This document shows positions 43,972 to 55,161 of a DNA stretch of 64,000 nucleotides, in pieces. How positions within the stretch are numbered: the first letter of the stretch is position 1; each line of letters starts with the position of its first letter. Source of the DNA: Stenotrophomonas cyclobalanopsidis (GTDB lineage Bacteria; Pseudomonadota; Gammaproteobacteria; Xanthomonadales; Xanthomonadaceae). Location: positions 239,579 through 303,578 of the forward strand of contig NZ_VYKI01000002.1 in the NCBI RefSeq assembly GCF_008710035.1, given 5' to 3'. The translations under genes and the position numbers were made by a program. Under the pieces are notes generated by a model. The model had not been told where the DNA came from. It did no database searches and saw only the letters and a list, made by a program, of their open reading frames with translations.

Positions 43972-44130
43972 GAGAGACCTCTGCTGCTGTGGATGGTGAT
44001 GTCCATATTGCGCAACCGATCTGAACCGTTTCCGGCTGGAAACGCTTCCCGTTGGCGCATTCTGCTCAGTATTCAGCCTTCGGCCAGCCCCACGGGGGCC
44101 CGGCAGGCGCGGCCGCGAACCGGTTCCGGC

Positions 44131-44136
44131 TATAAT
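44131..44136 (+). promoter_or_regulatory. -10 element of the ettA promoter
   Basis: A perfect TATAAT lies 90 bp before ettA in GGCTATAATTGG. No convincing -35 is seen at the usual distance, so strength and exact start are uncertain. Confidence 0.4.
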
Positions 44137-44225
44137 TGGCGGTATTCCATTCAGTCTGTGCCCGCTGTCGTCCGGGAGCTTCCCGCTGACGGACGGGTGC
44201 AGGGCCGCGCCCCTACGGAGACCTC

Positions 44226-45890
<1,665 letters not shown>

Positions 45891-45898
45891 GAAAGGAA

Positions 45899-45925
45899 GA
45901 ACGGCCGCGCTCTGCGCGGCCGTTC
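45899..45925 (+). terminator. Hairpin after ettA
   Basis: GAACGGCCGCGC, TCT, GCGCGGCCGTTC: perfect 12-bp stem starting 8 bp after the stop. The following TGCATTCTGC has few T, so it is a weak intrinsic terminator or an mRNA-stabilising end. Confidence 0.6.
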
Positions 45926-46048
45926 TGCATTCTGCTAGGTCACCACCGTTGGTCGTGACGCCTTCCGCGCAGTCAGGCACTTTTTCACGTGATGGCGGCC
46001 GTCTTCACGTCCGTCAAGCACGCGTCACACCTTGTCGCACATGGCCTG

Positions 46049-46075
46049 TTGACAGCTTGCAACTATTTGTATGTT
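46049..46075 (+). promoter_or_regulatory. Possible promoter of the outer-membrane protein gene
   Basis: TTGACA (46049-46054) and TATGTT (46070-46075) with a short spacer of 15 bp, about 65 bp upstream of the start codon. Confidence 0.35.
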
Positions 46076-46138
46076 CCGCCGCACCGTCATCGGGTTTCCT
46101 ACGCCCCGCGTTACATCCCCAAACGTAGGAAAACCCCC

Positions 46139-46828
46139 ATGAAAACCATTATCAGTACCACTGCCGCCCTGTTGCTGTCGGGCACCGCTGCTGCCGCGCC
46201 GGCGCAGTGGGACGGCTTCTACCTGGGCGCCCAGGCCAGCCACAGCGAAGGCGGCAGCCATGACCGTGGCAATGCCGATGCCTCCGAAAACAGCATCCGC
46301 GGCTTCACTGGCGGCGTGCAGGGCGGGCGCTACTGGCAGTTCGACAACAACGTCGTGACCGGCGTCGAAGGCGCGCTGTCGTTCGGCAACATCGAGCGCG
46401 AGTGGAAGGACCGCGACGTCAACCGCTACAGCCCCTACCACGGCAAGGACTCCGTCAGCCGCTCGGGCAGCATCCACGGCACGCTGGGCTACGCCATGGG
46501 CCGCTGGCTGCCGTACGTGGGTGCCGGCGTGACCGTTGCGCAGCAGGAGTTCACCCTGGGCTGCGACAAGTCGCTGGTGGAAAAGACCAACGGTTGCCGC
46601 GTGGCCGAGTTCGAACACCGTGCCAGCCACACCACGGTCGGCACCCATGCAGTGGCGGGCGTGCAGTACCGCTTCAATGACCGCCTGTCGGCAGGTGCCG
46701 AGTACCGCTACACCCACCTGGGTTCCAGCCCGGTGACCCTCGAAGACCCCAATTACCCGGGCGCAGCCCGCCGCAACTTCCATACCGACTACAGCAGCGT
46801 TACGCTGAAGTTGAACTACTACTTCTAA
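46139..46828 (+). CDS. Small outer-membrane beta-barrel protein
   Basis: A 229-residue protein: signal MKTIISTTAALLLSGTAAAA, then WDGFYLGAQASHSEGG and a series of amphipathic strands (GFTGGVQGGRYWQFDNN, VGAGVTVAQQEFTLG, GVQYRFNDRLSAGAEYRYTH), ending VTLKLNYYF with the terminal Phe of BAM substrates. This is the opacity/Omp25-like porin layout; two Cys (GCDKSLVEKTNGC) may form an outside disulfide. Exact role unknown. The ATG at 46139 is chosen for the signal peptide. Confidence 0.85.
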   Translation: MKTIISTTAALLLSGTAAAAPAQWDGFYLGAQASHSEGGSHDRGNADASENSIRGFTGGVQGGRYWQFDNNVVTGVEGALSFGNIEREWKDRDVNRYSPYHGKDSVSRSGSIHGTLGYAMGRWLPYVGAGVTVAQQEFTLGCDKSLVEKTNGCRVAEFEHRASHTTVGTHAVAGVQYRFNDRLSAGAEYRYTHLGSSPVTLEDPNYPGAARRNFHTDYSSVTLKLNYYF

Positions 46829-46890
46829 CCGCCTGACGACGCATCCGCACTCCTTCGGGCGGCAAGGCGCGCAGGCATGAGAGATCTGCG

Positions 46891-48207
<1,317 letters not shown>

Positions 48208-48225
48208 GCGGCCGCGCTGCGCGCT

Positions 48226-48300
48226 CGCCGGGCATGGCCCGGCGCCACCGGAACATGCGCGGCGCCGAAGGTAGCGCCGGGCCATGCCCGGCGGCACTAC
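48226..48300. repeat. Two SMAG-type hairpins
   Basis: CGCCGGGCATGGCCCGGCG (48226-48244) and GTAGCGCCGGGCCATGCCCG (from 48271). They separate the permease gene from the convergent bcs operon. Confidence 0.7.
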
Positions 48301-48309
48301 CGGCAGCGA

Positions 48310-49473
48310 TCAATGCCGCGGCTGCAGCTGCCCGTCGGCGCCGAAACGCCAGCGGCCTTCGGCCCAGCCCAGGCCGAACAGGCTGAGCATCTGCGTGTAG
48401 TAGACCGGCGTGGCTGCGCGCTGCTGTGCGGCACTGGGCAGGCTGTCCTGCAGTTGCCGGGCCAGCGCGGTTTCGCCCTGCGCCAGCAGGTAGGGCAGCA
48501 AGGCCGCACGGAAGCCGTCATTGCCTTCGCCCTGCCCTGCACCGCTGCGGGTATCGATCTTTTCCCACATCGTCGCACCACTGCGGAGGCGCTGCAGCGG
48601 GCCGGACAATGCCTGCAACTGGCGCTTGAACAACGGGTCGCGCGGTGCGGTCATGCCCGCCCAGGTGTAGCAGCGGATGGCGTCGTAGCTGCCGACCGCG
48701 CCGCTGACCGGATCGGCCACGAATGCCCCGTCTTTCCATGCAGCCCAGTCGGGCGCGAAGCCCTGCGGACTGCTCTGCTGCAGCAGCGCCACGGTGTTGC
48801 CGGCCAAGGCCTGCCACGGGCCGTCGCGATCAACAGCGGCAAAGCGGCGCAGCAGTGGCAGCGGCAGGTAGCTGGGATTGACCCGGGTGACCCCATCGGC
48901 CACGAACCCGTTCGGGCCGGGCAGCAGCATCGGGCCCAGCCCATCAAGGTCGGCGATCTCGCGCTCGCGGACCTGCGCCAGCATGGCCATGGCGATGCGC
49001 TGATAATCCGGCATGCGCCACAGGCGCGCCGCTTCCAGCAGGGCATAGGCCAGCCACAGGTCCGAGTCAGATGCGGGATTGGGATCCAGCACCGACCAGC
49101 TTCCCTTGCCATCGCGGCCCCACAGCCAGGCTGGCAACCGCGCGGCCATGTCACCACCGGCGAGGTTGTCCTGGGTCCAGCGCAGCACGCGCGCGAAGCG
49201 CTCGGCATCGTTGGCCACCAGCGCGAAGAACAGCGCATAGGACTGGCCTTCGGAGGTGCTGCGCTGGTCGGCTTGGCTGCGATCGATCATGCGACCGTCC
49301 TCACTCAGGCTGCTGTCGCACAGCAGCTGCCAGGCCGGCCAGCCACGGCGGCCATCGTTGGCGGCGCAACCGGGTACGGCGATGGACAGCAGCGGCAGTG
49401 CGGCCAGCGCCGCCAGCAGGCGGCGGCGGGAGACCGTAGCGACGAGCGGGGTGGCGACAGGCGGCATCAGCAT
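48310..49473 (-). CDS. bcsZ: Endoglucanase, GH8 (BcsZ type), distal copy
   Basis: A 387-residue periplasmic or secreted beta-1,4-glucanase. The N-terminus has a twin-Arg start SRRRLL (15-20) and a hydrophobic run to VPGC. GH8 signature: RSTSEGQSYALFFAL (catalytic Glu in TSEGQSY, 73-79), NLAGG, PAWLWG and SYDAIRCYTWAGM with the base Asp (264). Trims cellulose during export. It is the last gene of the bcs operon, after bcsC, and resembles the other GH8 gene before bcsC. Confidence 0.92.
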   Translation of the reverse strand: MLMPPVATPLVATVSRRRLLAALAALPLLSIAVPGCAANDGRRGWPAWQLLCDSSLSEDGRMIDRSQADQRSTSEGQSYALFFALVANDAERFARVLRWTQDNLAGGDMAARLPAWLWGRDGKGSWSVLDPNPASDSDLWLAYALLEAARLWRMPDYQRIAMAMLAQVREREIADLDGLGPMLLPGPNGFVADGVTRVNPSYLPLPLLRRFAAVDRDGPWQALAGNTVALLQQSSPQGFAPDWAAWKDGAFVADPVSGAVGSYDAIRCYTWAGMTAPRDPLFKRQLQALSGPLQRLRSGATMWEKIDTRSGAGQGEGNDGFRAALLPYLLAQGETALARQLQDSLPSAAQQRAATPVYYTQMLSLFGLGWAEGRWRFGADGQLQPRH

Positions 49474-49574
49474 CTCCAGGTGCAGGAGCCGGGGGCAGGA
49501 ACCGGCCGGGCTGCAGGTATAGCGCAGGCGGCGGACACGCGGCGTGCAGGCCTGCGTGCCCGACCCGCCAACGC

Positions 49575-52500
49575 TCAGGGCCCGCCGCTGTACGGCGAGC
49601 GCAGCACCTGCGGGCGCATGCCCAGGCCCGAGCCCAGGCGGTCGAGCAGGAAGCGCAGGTACAGGCTGGTGCCGAACTGGCGGTAGTCACGCGCGTTGTT
49701 CAACTCCATCCGGCCGCCCAGGAACAACTGGCTGGACAGCTGCCACTCGGCGGCGGCGCTGAGGTTGTAGGACACGCCGGTCTTGGTCTGGCCACTGTAG
49801 ACCGGTGCCACGTACTCGCTGGTCAGCCCGAGCAGCGCAGCCATCGACGCGGCGTCATAGGCCGCCTGCTGCAGGGCAGCGTCGGTGGGGAAGTAGTCAG
49901 AGGCCTTTTCCTCGAAGTACTGCACGCCGACGCTGCCATCGACCTGCCAGGCCACCCGCGCGCGTTCATTGCGGCCGTTCCAGTGCACGGGGAAGCCGAC
50001 ATCGAGATAGCGCTGCGGGCTGAAGTAGCCACCCTGCCCGTAGGTGAAGCCACTCAGGTTGCGCTGGTACTGCAACGCGGTGACATTCAGGCCAGCGGTG
50101 AGCGACTGGTTGCTGGTTTCCAAAGCCTGTACGTACACGCCCAGGCCAACTTCGCTGCGTTCGTTGTTGGCCACGTTTTCGCCCTGCAGGCGATGCCAGG
50201 ACAGGTTGGCGTAGCCACCGATGAGCCCGTTGTCGAGCGTGCCGCCGATCTTGGCACCGGTGGCGGTGACGCCGCCCCAGCGCTGGCCGGTGCGGTCGTC
50301 CTGCACCCCGGAAAAAGCGAGGACGCTGTCGGTGACGGCGCGGCGCGAGGCTTCACCGGTCCAGGTGAAACCCTCGCCGATGCGGCCTTCGTAGGCGACG
50401 CCGCCGACCATCTGGTTTTCCGAGAAGCCCAGTGGCGAGGTGCCGACATCCGCGCGCAGGCCGCCGCGCTGATAGCCCACCGAAATGCCGGCGCCCGTCG
50501 CATCCTGCGCGGACAGGCGACGCGCGCCGGCGGCGTTGGCCACCATTGCATACAGCGTGTCCTGGAAGGTGATCGGACTCTGGCCGCTGTTGGCACCGCT
50601 GGCCAGTGCCTTCAGCTGTGCCTGTTCGGCGCTGGTCAGTCCGCGCGACAGGCCGCCGTTGTTCAACAGCTGGGTCGCGATCTGGCTGATCGGCGTATTG
50701 CCGACATCACGCGACAGCAGGTAGGCCGGCAGTGGATCGGCAAACAGCAGTGCCAGTGCCGCCGTGCGTCGTTCGGCGGCGGTCAGCGCACCATCGGTCT
50801 GGTTGTACAGCTCCTGGTAGCGACCGTTATCCAGTGCACGCTGTTCGATCAGGTTGCGCGTGGCGTTGCTTTCACCGCGGGTCAGCAGGGTCTGGTAGAG
50901 CGAAGAGCCCACCAGGTCGTCCACCGGAGTACGGTCAGCGGCCAACGCGCCGGCCAGCGCCGCCTGCGGGCCACCGCCAAAGCGGCTGGCGTCGACATAC
51001 GCGGCATCCGGTTGCCCGGCATCGAGCACGACCGGGGTCACGGCCACGATCAGCTTGCCATCGCCCACCGCGAAGCGGGCCTCCATCGGCACCTGCAGAT
51101 CATCCAGCTTGCCTTGCCCGGGTTCACCATCGCGGCTGCGGTAACTGGCACCGACGGCCAGGCTGCTGCTGTTCTCTGCGGTGAGGTCACGCAGTTCGGC
51201 CAGCACGCCCTGGTTGCCGGTGCTGGCGGTGGCGGCCTCGGTACGGCGGCTGCGGCTGGACTGGCCCGGGACCGGCAGCGCATCGAGCTGCGCCGTCGCC
51301 GTGCGCGCGGTGACCGGCTCGGGCAGCCCGGACGCATCGAACAACGGCCCCTGCACGCTGCTGCGCGGCAGGCCGCTGCTGCCGACGGGCGCGGCAGCAG
51401 CCAGCGCATCGACCGCCGCTGGCAGTGGCAGGTCGCCGCTGCGCAGTGCACGACTGGCAACGCCGCGGTTCATGCCGGCGAAGGGGTTGAACGCACCGGC
51501 ACCGCCGGCCAGCGCTGCGTTGCGCGAACGCGGCATGCCGGCATCGGCGTAACCGGACTGGCGGGCGGCAGCAGCCAGCGAGGCCTTGAAGTAACTTTCG
51601 GCACGGCGGTTCTTGCCGGCGGCGCGGTACACGCGGCCGGCGCCGGCCAGCACGTCGGGTGAATCGGGCGCCTTGGCCAGCGCCTGCTGCAGGTAAGCCT
51701 CGGCGGTATCCATGTCACGCAGCGAGGCGGCACTGCCGGCGGCGGCGACCAGCGCATCGACATCGCCGGGACTGCGCTGCAGCTGCTGCTGGTACAGCGC
51801 CAGCGCCTGGCCATGATCGCCGGCGGCACTGTACAGCCGCGCAAGTGCCGCGATGTTGCGTGGGTCGTCGGGATGCTCCGCCAGCGCCGGGGCCAGCACG
51901 CTGTAGGCCGCTTCCAGGTTGCCCTGCTCGCGCAGCGCATCGACCTGGCGCAGCACGTAACCGGAACGCAGATCCTGCAGGCGCGCCTGCTGGGCGGCAT
52001 CCAGCTGGGCCTGTCCCAGCTGGCGCAGCACGGCGGCGACTTCGCCATCACGCCCCGCGCGCAGCAGCACCGAGGCGTACTGCAGGCGGGCCTCGGTACT
52101 GGGGTTGTCCCCCTGCAGCAGGCCACGGGCCAGGGTCATCGCGCGTTCGCTGCTGCCGATGTCTGCATAGGCACCGGCCAGTGCCGCCACCAGTTCCGGG
52201 TTCTGGGCCTGGTTGCCGAGCGCAGCCTCGGTGCGCGCCAGCAGCAGCTGCGCTTCACCGGTGCGCTGGCGCTGGGCCAGGCTGCGTGCCTGCGCACCCT
52301 GCGCCTGCACCAGGGCCACGGTGCGCAGCGCCTCGATCTCGGCCGTGCGCGCGTTGGCTGGGATCTGCTCGAGGAGCGTGAGCATGCGCGGCCACTGCTG
52401 GCGTTCCTGCGCGAACAGCGCCTGCGCCTGCAGCGCCTCCACCGACCCGTCAGTGCCCGCAGCAGCCAGCTCGGCCATGACCCGGTCGGCTTCGCCGGCC

Positions 52501-54014
52501 TGCCCCATGCGCTGGTACAGGCGCGCCAGTTCCAGACGCAGCCAGGGATCGTCAGGCTGGGCCAGCAGCGCGTCCTCCAGTTCCACCTGCGCCATCTGCA
52601 AGCTGCCGCCGGCGATGGCTTCCTGCGCGCGGGCGCGGGCCAGGTTGGCGCGCAGCACGGCACGGCCGCCGGCCTTTTCCTGCTGCGCGGGGGTCATGCG
52701 CTCCATCATCACGGCCGCTTCTTCGGCCCGGCCCTGACGGCCAAGCAGGCCCACCAGGCCCTGCAGCGCACCTGCATCGCCCGCGTCCAGTTCCAGGGCC
52801 TTGCGGTAGCTGCGCTCGGCCGCAGCGGGGTCGGTGCCTTCCTGCAACTGCGCCAGCGCCACATGGCCGGCCGGCTGCTTCGGCTGCAGGCTGATGGCCT
52901 GCTGCACGCGTGCCAGCGCATCGGCACCGCGCTGCCCGCGCACCTGCTGCAGGGTCAGCCAGTAACGCGCACTGTCGGCGGCACTGCGCCACTTTCCATC
53001 GCGGGCCACGGCCTGCTTGAGCAGTTCATTGGCCTCTTCAAAACGTTCCTGGCGCAGGCGCACCGAGCCAAGGCCGCCAAGCGCACCGGCATCGCGCGGA
53101 CGCGCGCGCAGCACCTGGGCGAAGCGGCTTTCCGCCTGCGCCAGCTGGTTGTTGTCGAGCGCGCGGAAGGCTTCACCGAGCAGGCGCTGGTTGGGGTCGA
53201 CCGCCGCAGCGGCGGTGCTGGCCTGCTCGCGCAGCTGGCCCGCCTTGGCGGCCACTTCGCGATCGTTCGGCTGTGCGGCCAGGAAGGTCTGGTACAGCGG
53301 CGCGTCGGCAGGACCTGCATTGAGCCACAGCAGCGCCTGGCGCCACGCCGCTCGGGCGGGGCCACCGGTGTCCTGGCGCTGGCTGAGCGCGCTGAGCTGG
53401 CTGATGCCATCGCGGCGGCTGGGCTCGCGGTAGGTCAGTACCTGCGCCAGCGCCAGCCGTGCCGACGGCGTGTCGTTGCGACCAACCAGTTTCTGCAGGC
53501 CATCGCGCGCGCGCGCCCAGCCTTCCGGGGTGCCGGCCAGCACCTGGTAGTACTCCAGCGCAAGATCGTCCGGCGGCGCGCTGCCGGCGAACGCCTTGTC
53601 GTAGCTGCGCACCGCATCGACATAGCGGCCGGCCGCCGCTGAACGGCGCGCGGCCTGCAGCGGGTTGTCACCGCCGCCGGAACCTCCGCCCAAAGCCAGC
53701 CGCAGACGCGCGGTCTGCGGCGCCTGCGGGTGGCGTGTCTGCAGCTGCTGCAGGCGCCTCTGTGCCTCGGCACGGCGCCCTTGGTTGAGGTCGATCAGAC
53801 CCAGGCCGAGCAGCGCATCGGGCTGGTTGACGTCGGTAGCCAGCAGCTTCCGCCAGGTATCGGCCGCCAGGTCTTCACGGCCCTGGTCGTGCCAATAGTT
53901 GCCCTGGTTGACCAGCTGCTGCACTGAGGCGCTCTGCGCCCAGGCTGGCGTTGTCAACACGCACAGGTCGAGCAGGCCGACCAGGCATAGCGGCTTCAGG
54001 TGTTTGCGGAACAT
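49575..54014 (-). CDS. bcsC: Cellulose synthase subunit BcsC (outer-membrane export)
   Basis: A 1479-residue protein that spans periplasm and outer membrane: signal peptide (to AQSAS), about 18-20 TPR-like repeats in the first 850 residues (ARLGLGLIDLNQGRRAEAQ-type), a linker, and a C-terminal porin-like barrel (about 1080-1479; GAFVSYR-type alternating strands). TPRs guide the nascent glucan; the barrel lets it out. Longer than E. coli BcsC (about 1150), mainly in the TPR and linker. It overlaps the upstream bcsZ stop by 19 bp. Confidence 0.95.
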   Translation of the reverse strand: MFRKHLKPLCLVGLLDLCVLTTPAWAQSASVQQLVNQGNYWHDQGREDLAADTWRKLLATDVNQPDALLGLGLIDLNQGRRAEAQRRLQQLQTRHPQAPQTARLRLALGGGSGGGDNPLQAARRSAAAGRYVDAVRSYDKAFAGSAPPDDLALEYYQVLAGTPEGWARARDGLQKLVGRNDTPSARLALAQVLTYREPSRRDGISQLSALSQRQDTGGPARAAWRQALLWLNAGPADAPLYQTFLAAQPNDREVAAKAGQLREQASTAAAAVDPNQRLLGEAFRALDNNQLAQAESRFAQVLRARPRDAGALGGLGSVRLRQERFEEANELLKQAVARDGKWRSAADSARYWLTLQQVRGQRGADALARVQQAISLQPKQPAGHVALAQLQEGTDPAAAERSYRKALELDAGDAGALQGLVGLLGRQGRAEEAAVMMERMTPAQQEKAGGRAVLRANLARARAQEAIAGGSLQMAQVELEDALLAQPDDPWLRLELARLYQRMGQAGEADRVMAELAAAGTDGSVEALQAQALFAQERQQWPRMLTLLEQIPANARTAEIEALRTVALVQAQGAQARSLAQRQRTGEAQLLLARTEAALGNQAQNPELVAALAGAYADIGSSERAMTLARGLLQGDNPSTEARLQYASVLLRAGRDGEVAAVLRQLGQAQLDAAQQARLQDLRSGYVLRQVDALREQGNLEAAYSVLAPALAEHPDDPRNIAALARLYSAAGDHGQALALYQQQLQRSPGDVDALVAAAGSAASLRDMDTAEAYLQQALAKAPDSPDVLAGAGRVYRAAGKNRRAESYFKASLAAAARQSGYADAGMPRSRNAALAGGAGAFNPFAGMNRGVASRALRSGDLPLPAAVDALAAAAPVGSSGLPRSSVQGPLFDASGLPEPVTARTATAQLDALPVPGQSSRSRRTEAATASTGNQGVLAELRDLTAENSSSLAVGASYRSRDGEPGQGKLDDLQVPMEARFAVGDGKLIVAVTPVVLDAGQPDAAYVDASRFGGGPQAALAGALAADRTPVDDLVGSSLYQTLLTRGESNATRNLIEQRALDNGRYQELYNQTDGALTAAERRTAALALLFADPLPAYLLSRDVGNTPISQIATQLLNNGGLSRGLTSAEQAQLKALASGANSGQSPITFQDTLYAMVANAAGARRLSAQDATGAGISVGYQRGGLRADVGTSPLGFSENQMVGGVAYEGRIGEGFTWTGEASRRAVTDSVLAFSGVQDDRTGQRWGGVTATGAKIGGTLDNGLIGGYANLSWHRLQGENVANNERSEVGLGVYVQALETSNQSLTAGLNVTALQYQRNLSGFTYGQGGYFSPQRYLDVGFPVHWNGRNERARVAWQVDGSVGVQYFEEKASDYFPTDAALQQAAYDAASMAALLGLTSEYVAPVYSGQTKTGVSYNLSAAAEWQLSSQLFLGGRMELNNARDYRQFGTSLYLRFLLDRLGSGLGMRPQVLRSPYSGGP

Positions 54015-55159
54015 GGGTTACTCCAGGCAGGCAGCAAGCGCCCGTCGGCGGAAAATCGGAAGCGTCGGTCCATCCAGCCTTTGCCGAACAGGACCAGCGA
54101 ACGCTCGTAGTAGTTCAGATCGGTGGCCGCTTGTACGCGGGCCTGCTGCGCTTTCAGCAGCGCAGGCTGCGCGGATGCCGCCAGGCAAGGCAGCAGGGCG
54201 GCGGAAAAGCCGGCCGGCGCGGTGCCGGTGCCGACGCCGGTGCGGACCTGGATCTTCTCGGCCAGGTGCCCCTGCTCACGCAGCATGCCTACCGGGCCGG
54301 ACAGGGCCTGCAGCAGACGGCGACGCAGCGGGTCGGCGCTGTCGACCATGCCCGCCCACAGGTAACAGCGGATGGCGTCGTAACTGCCCAGATCGCCCTT
54401 GTCTGCGTCGGTGACGAACGCACGTCCGTTCCATGCGACCCAGTCGGGCGCAAACCCGACGGGAGCGCTGGCTTCCAACAGCGCGACGCTGCGTTCGGCC
54501 ATGCGTGCCCAAGGACCCTTTGCATCGACTGCCGCGAAACGGCGCAGCACGAACAGAGGCAGGTAGCAAGGGTTGAGTGTCCAGCGATCGGCATGGATGA
54601 AGCCGGCGTTGCCAGGCAGCAGCATCGGGCCAAAGCCAGGCAGCTCGGCCACTTCGGCCTTGCGCATCAGCGCCAGCATCTGCCGGCCGGCATCGTGCAG
54701 GCCGGGGCGCTTCCACAGCCGCCCGGCTTCCAGCAGAGCGTAGGCGATCCACAGTTCGCCATCGGACGCGGTATTGGGATCCAGCACGCGGAACTGGCCG
54801 GCCGCATCACGGCCCCACAGCCACGCGGGGAGGTTCAGGTCGGGGCGGCCGCCGCAGAGCTGGCGACGGGTCCAGCCGAGCACCCGGTCAAACAGCACCG
54901 GATCGTTGTCGACCAGCGCGAAGAACAGCGCATACGACTGAGACTCGGAAGTGCTGCGCAGATCCTTGTTGAGGAAATCCACGACCCGGCCATCGTCCTG
55001 CACATGCTTCTGCACGAAGCTGCGCCATTCCCGCCATGGGCCCGCGCAGCGCGGCAGGCTGACCGCCTGCACGGCCGCCGGCAGCAGTGCCATGCCCGCC
55101 GTCCCGGCCAACAGCTGCAGGAAACGGCGACGTGCTGCACCGTGAACAACGATGGCCAT
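53996..55159 (-). CDS. bcsZ: Endoglucanase, GH8 (BcsZ type), proximal copy
   Basis: A 387-residue glucanase. Twin-Arg signal RRRFLQ (10-15) and TSESQSY (70-76, catalytic Glu), PAWLWGRD and GSYDAIRCYLWAGM. This position between bcsB and bcsC is the usual one for bcsZ. The ATG at 55159 is taken because the frame above it lies in bcsB. The gene is 2 bp after bcsB and overlaps bcsC by 19 bp. The second GH8 gene differs by SEG/SES in the active-site loop. Confidence 0.93.
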   Translation of the reverse strand: MAIVVHGAARRRFLQLLAGTAGMALLPAAVQAVSLPRCAGPWREWRSFVQKHVQDDGRVVDFLNKDLRSTSESQSYALFFALVDNDPVLFDRVLGWTRRQLCGGRPDLNLPAWLWGRDAAGQFRVLDPNTASDGELWIAYALLEAGRLWKRPGLHDAGRQMLALMRKAEVAELPGFGPMLLPGNAGFIHADRWTLNPCYLPLFVLRRFAAVDAKGPWARMAERSVALLEASAPVGFAPDWVAWNGRAFVTDADKGDLGSYDAIRCYLWAGMVDSADPLRRRLLQALSGPVGMLREQGHLAEKIQVRTGVGTGTAPAGFSAALLPCLAASAQPALLKAQQARVQAATDLNYYERSLVLFGKGWMDRRFRFSADGRLLPAWSNPCSANT

Positions 55160-55161
55160 GC

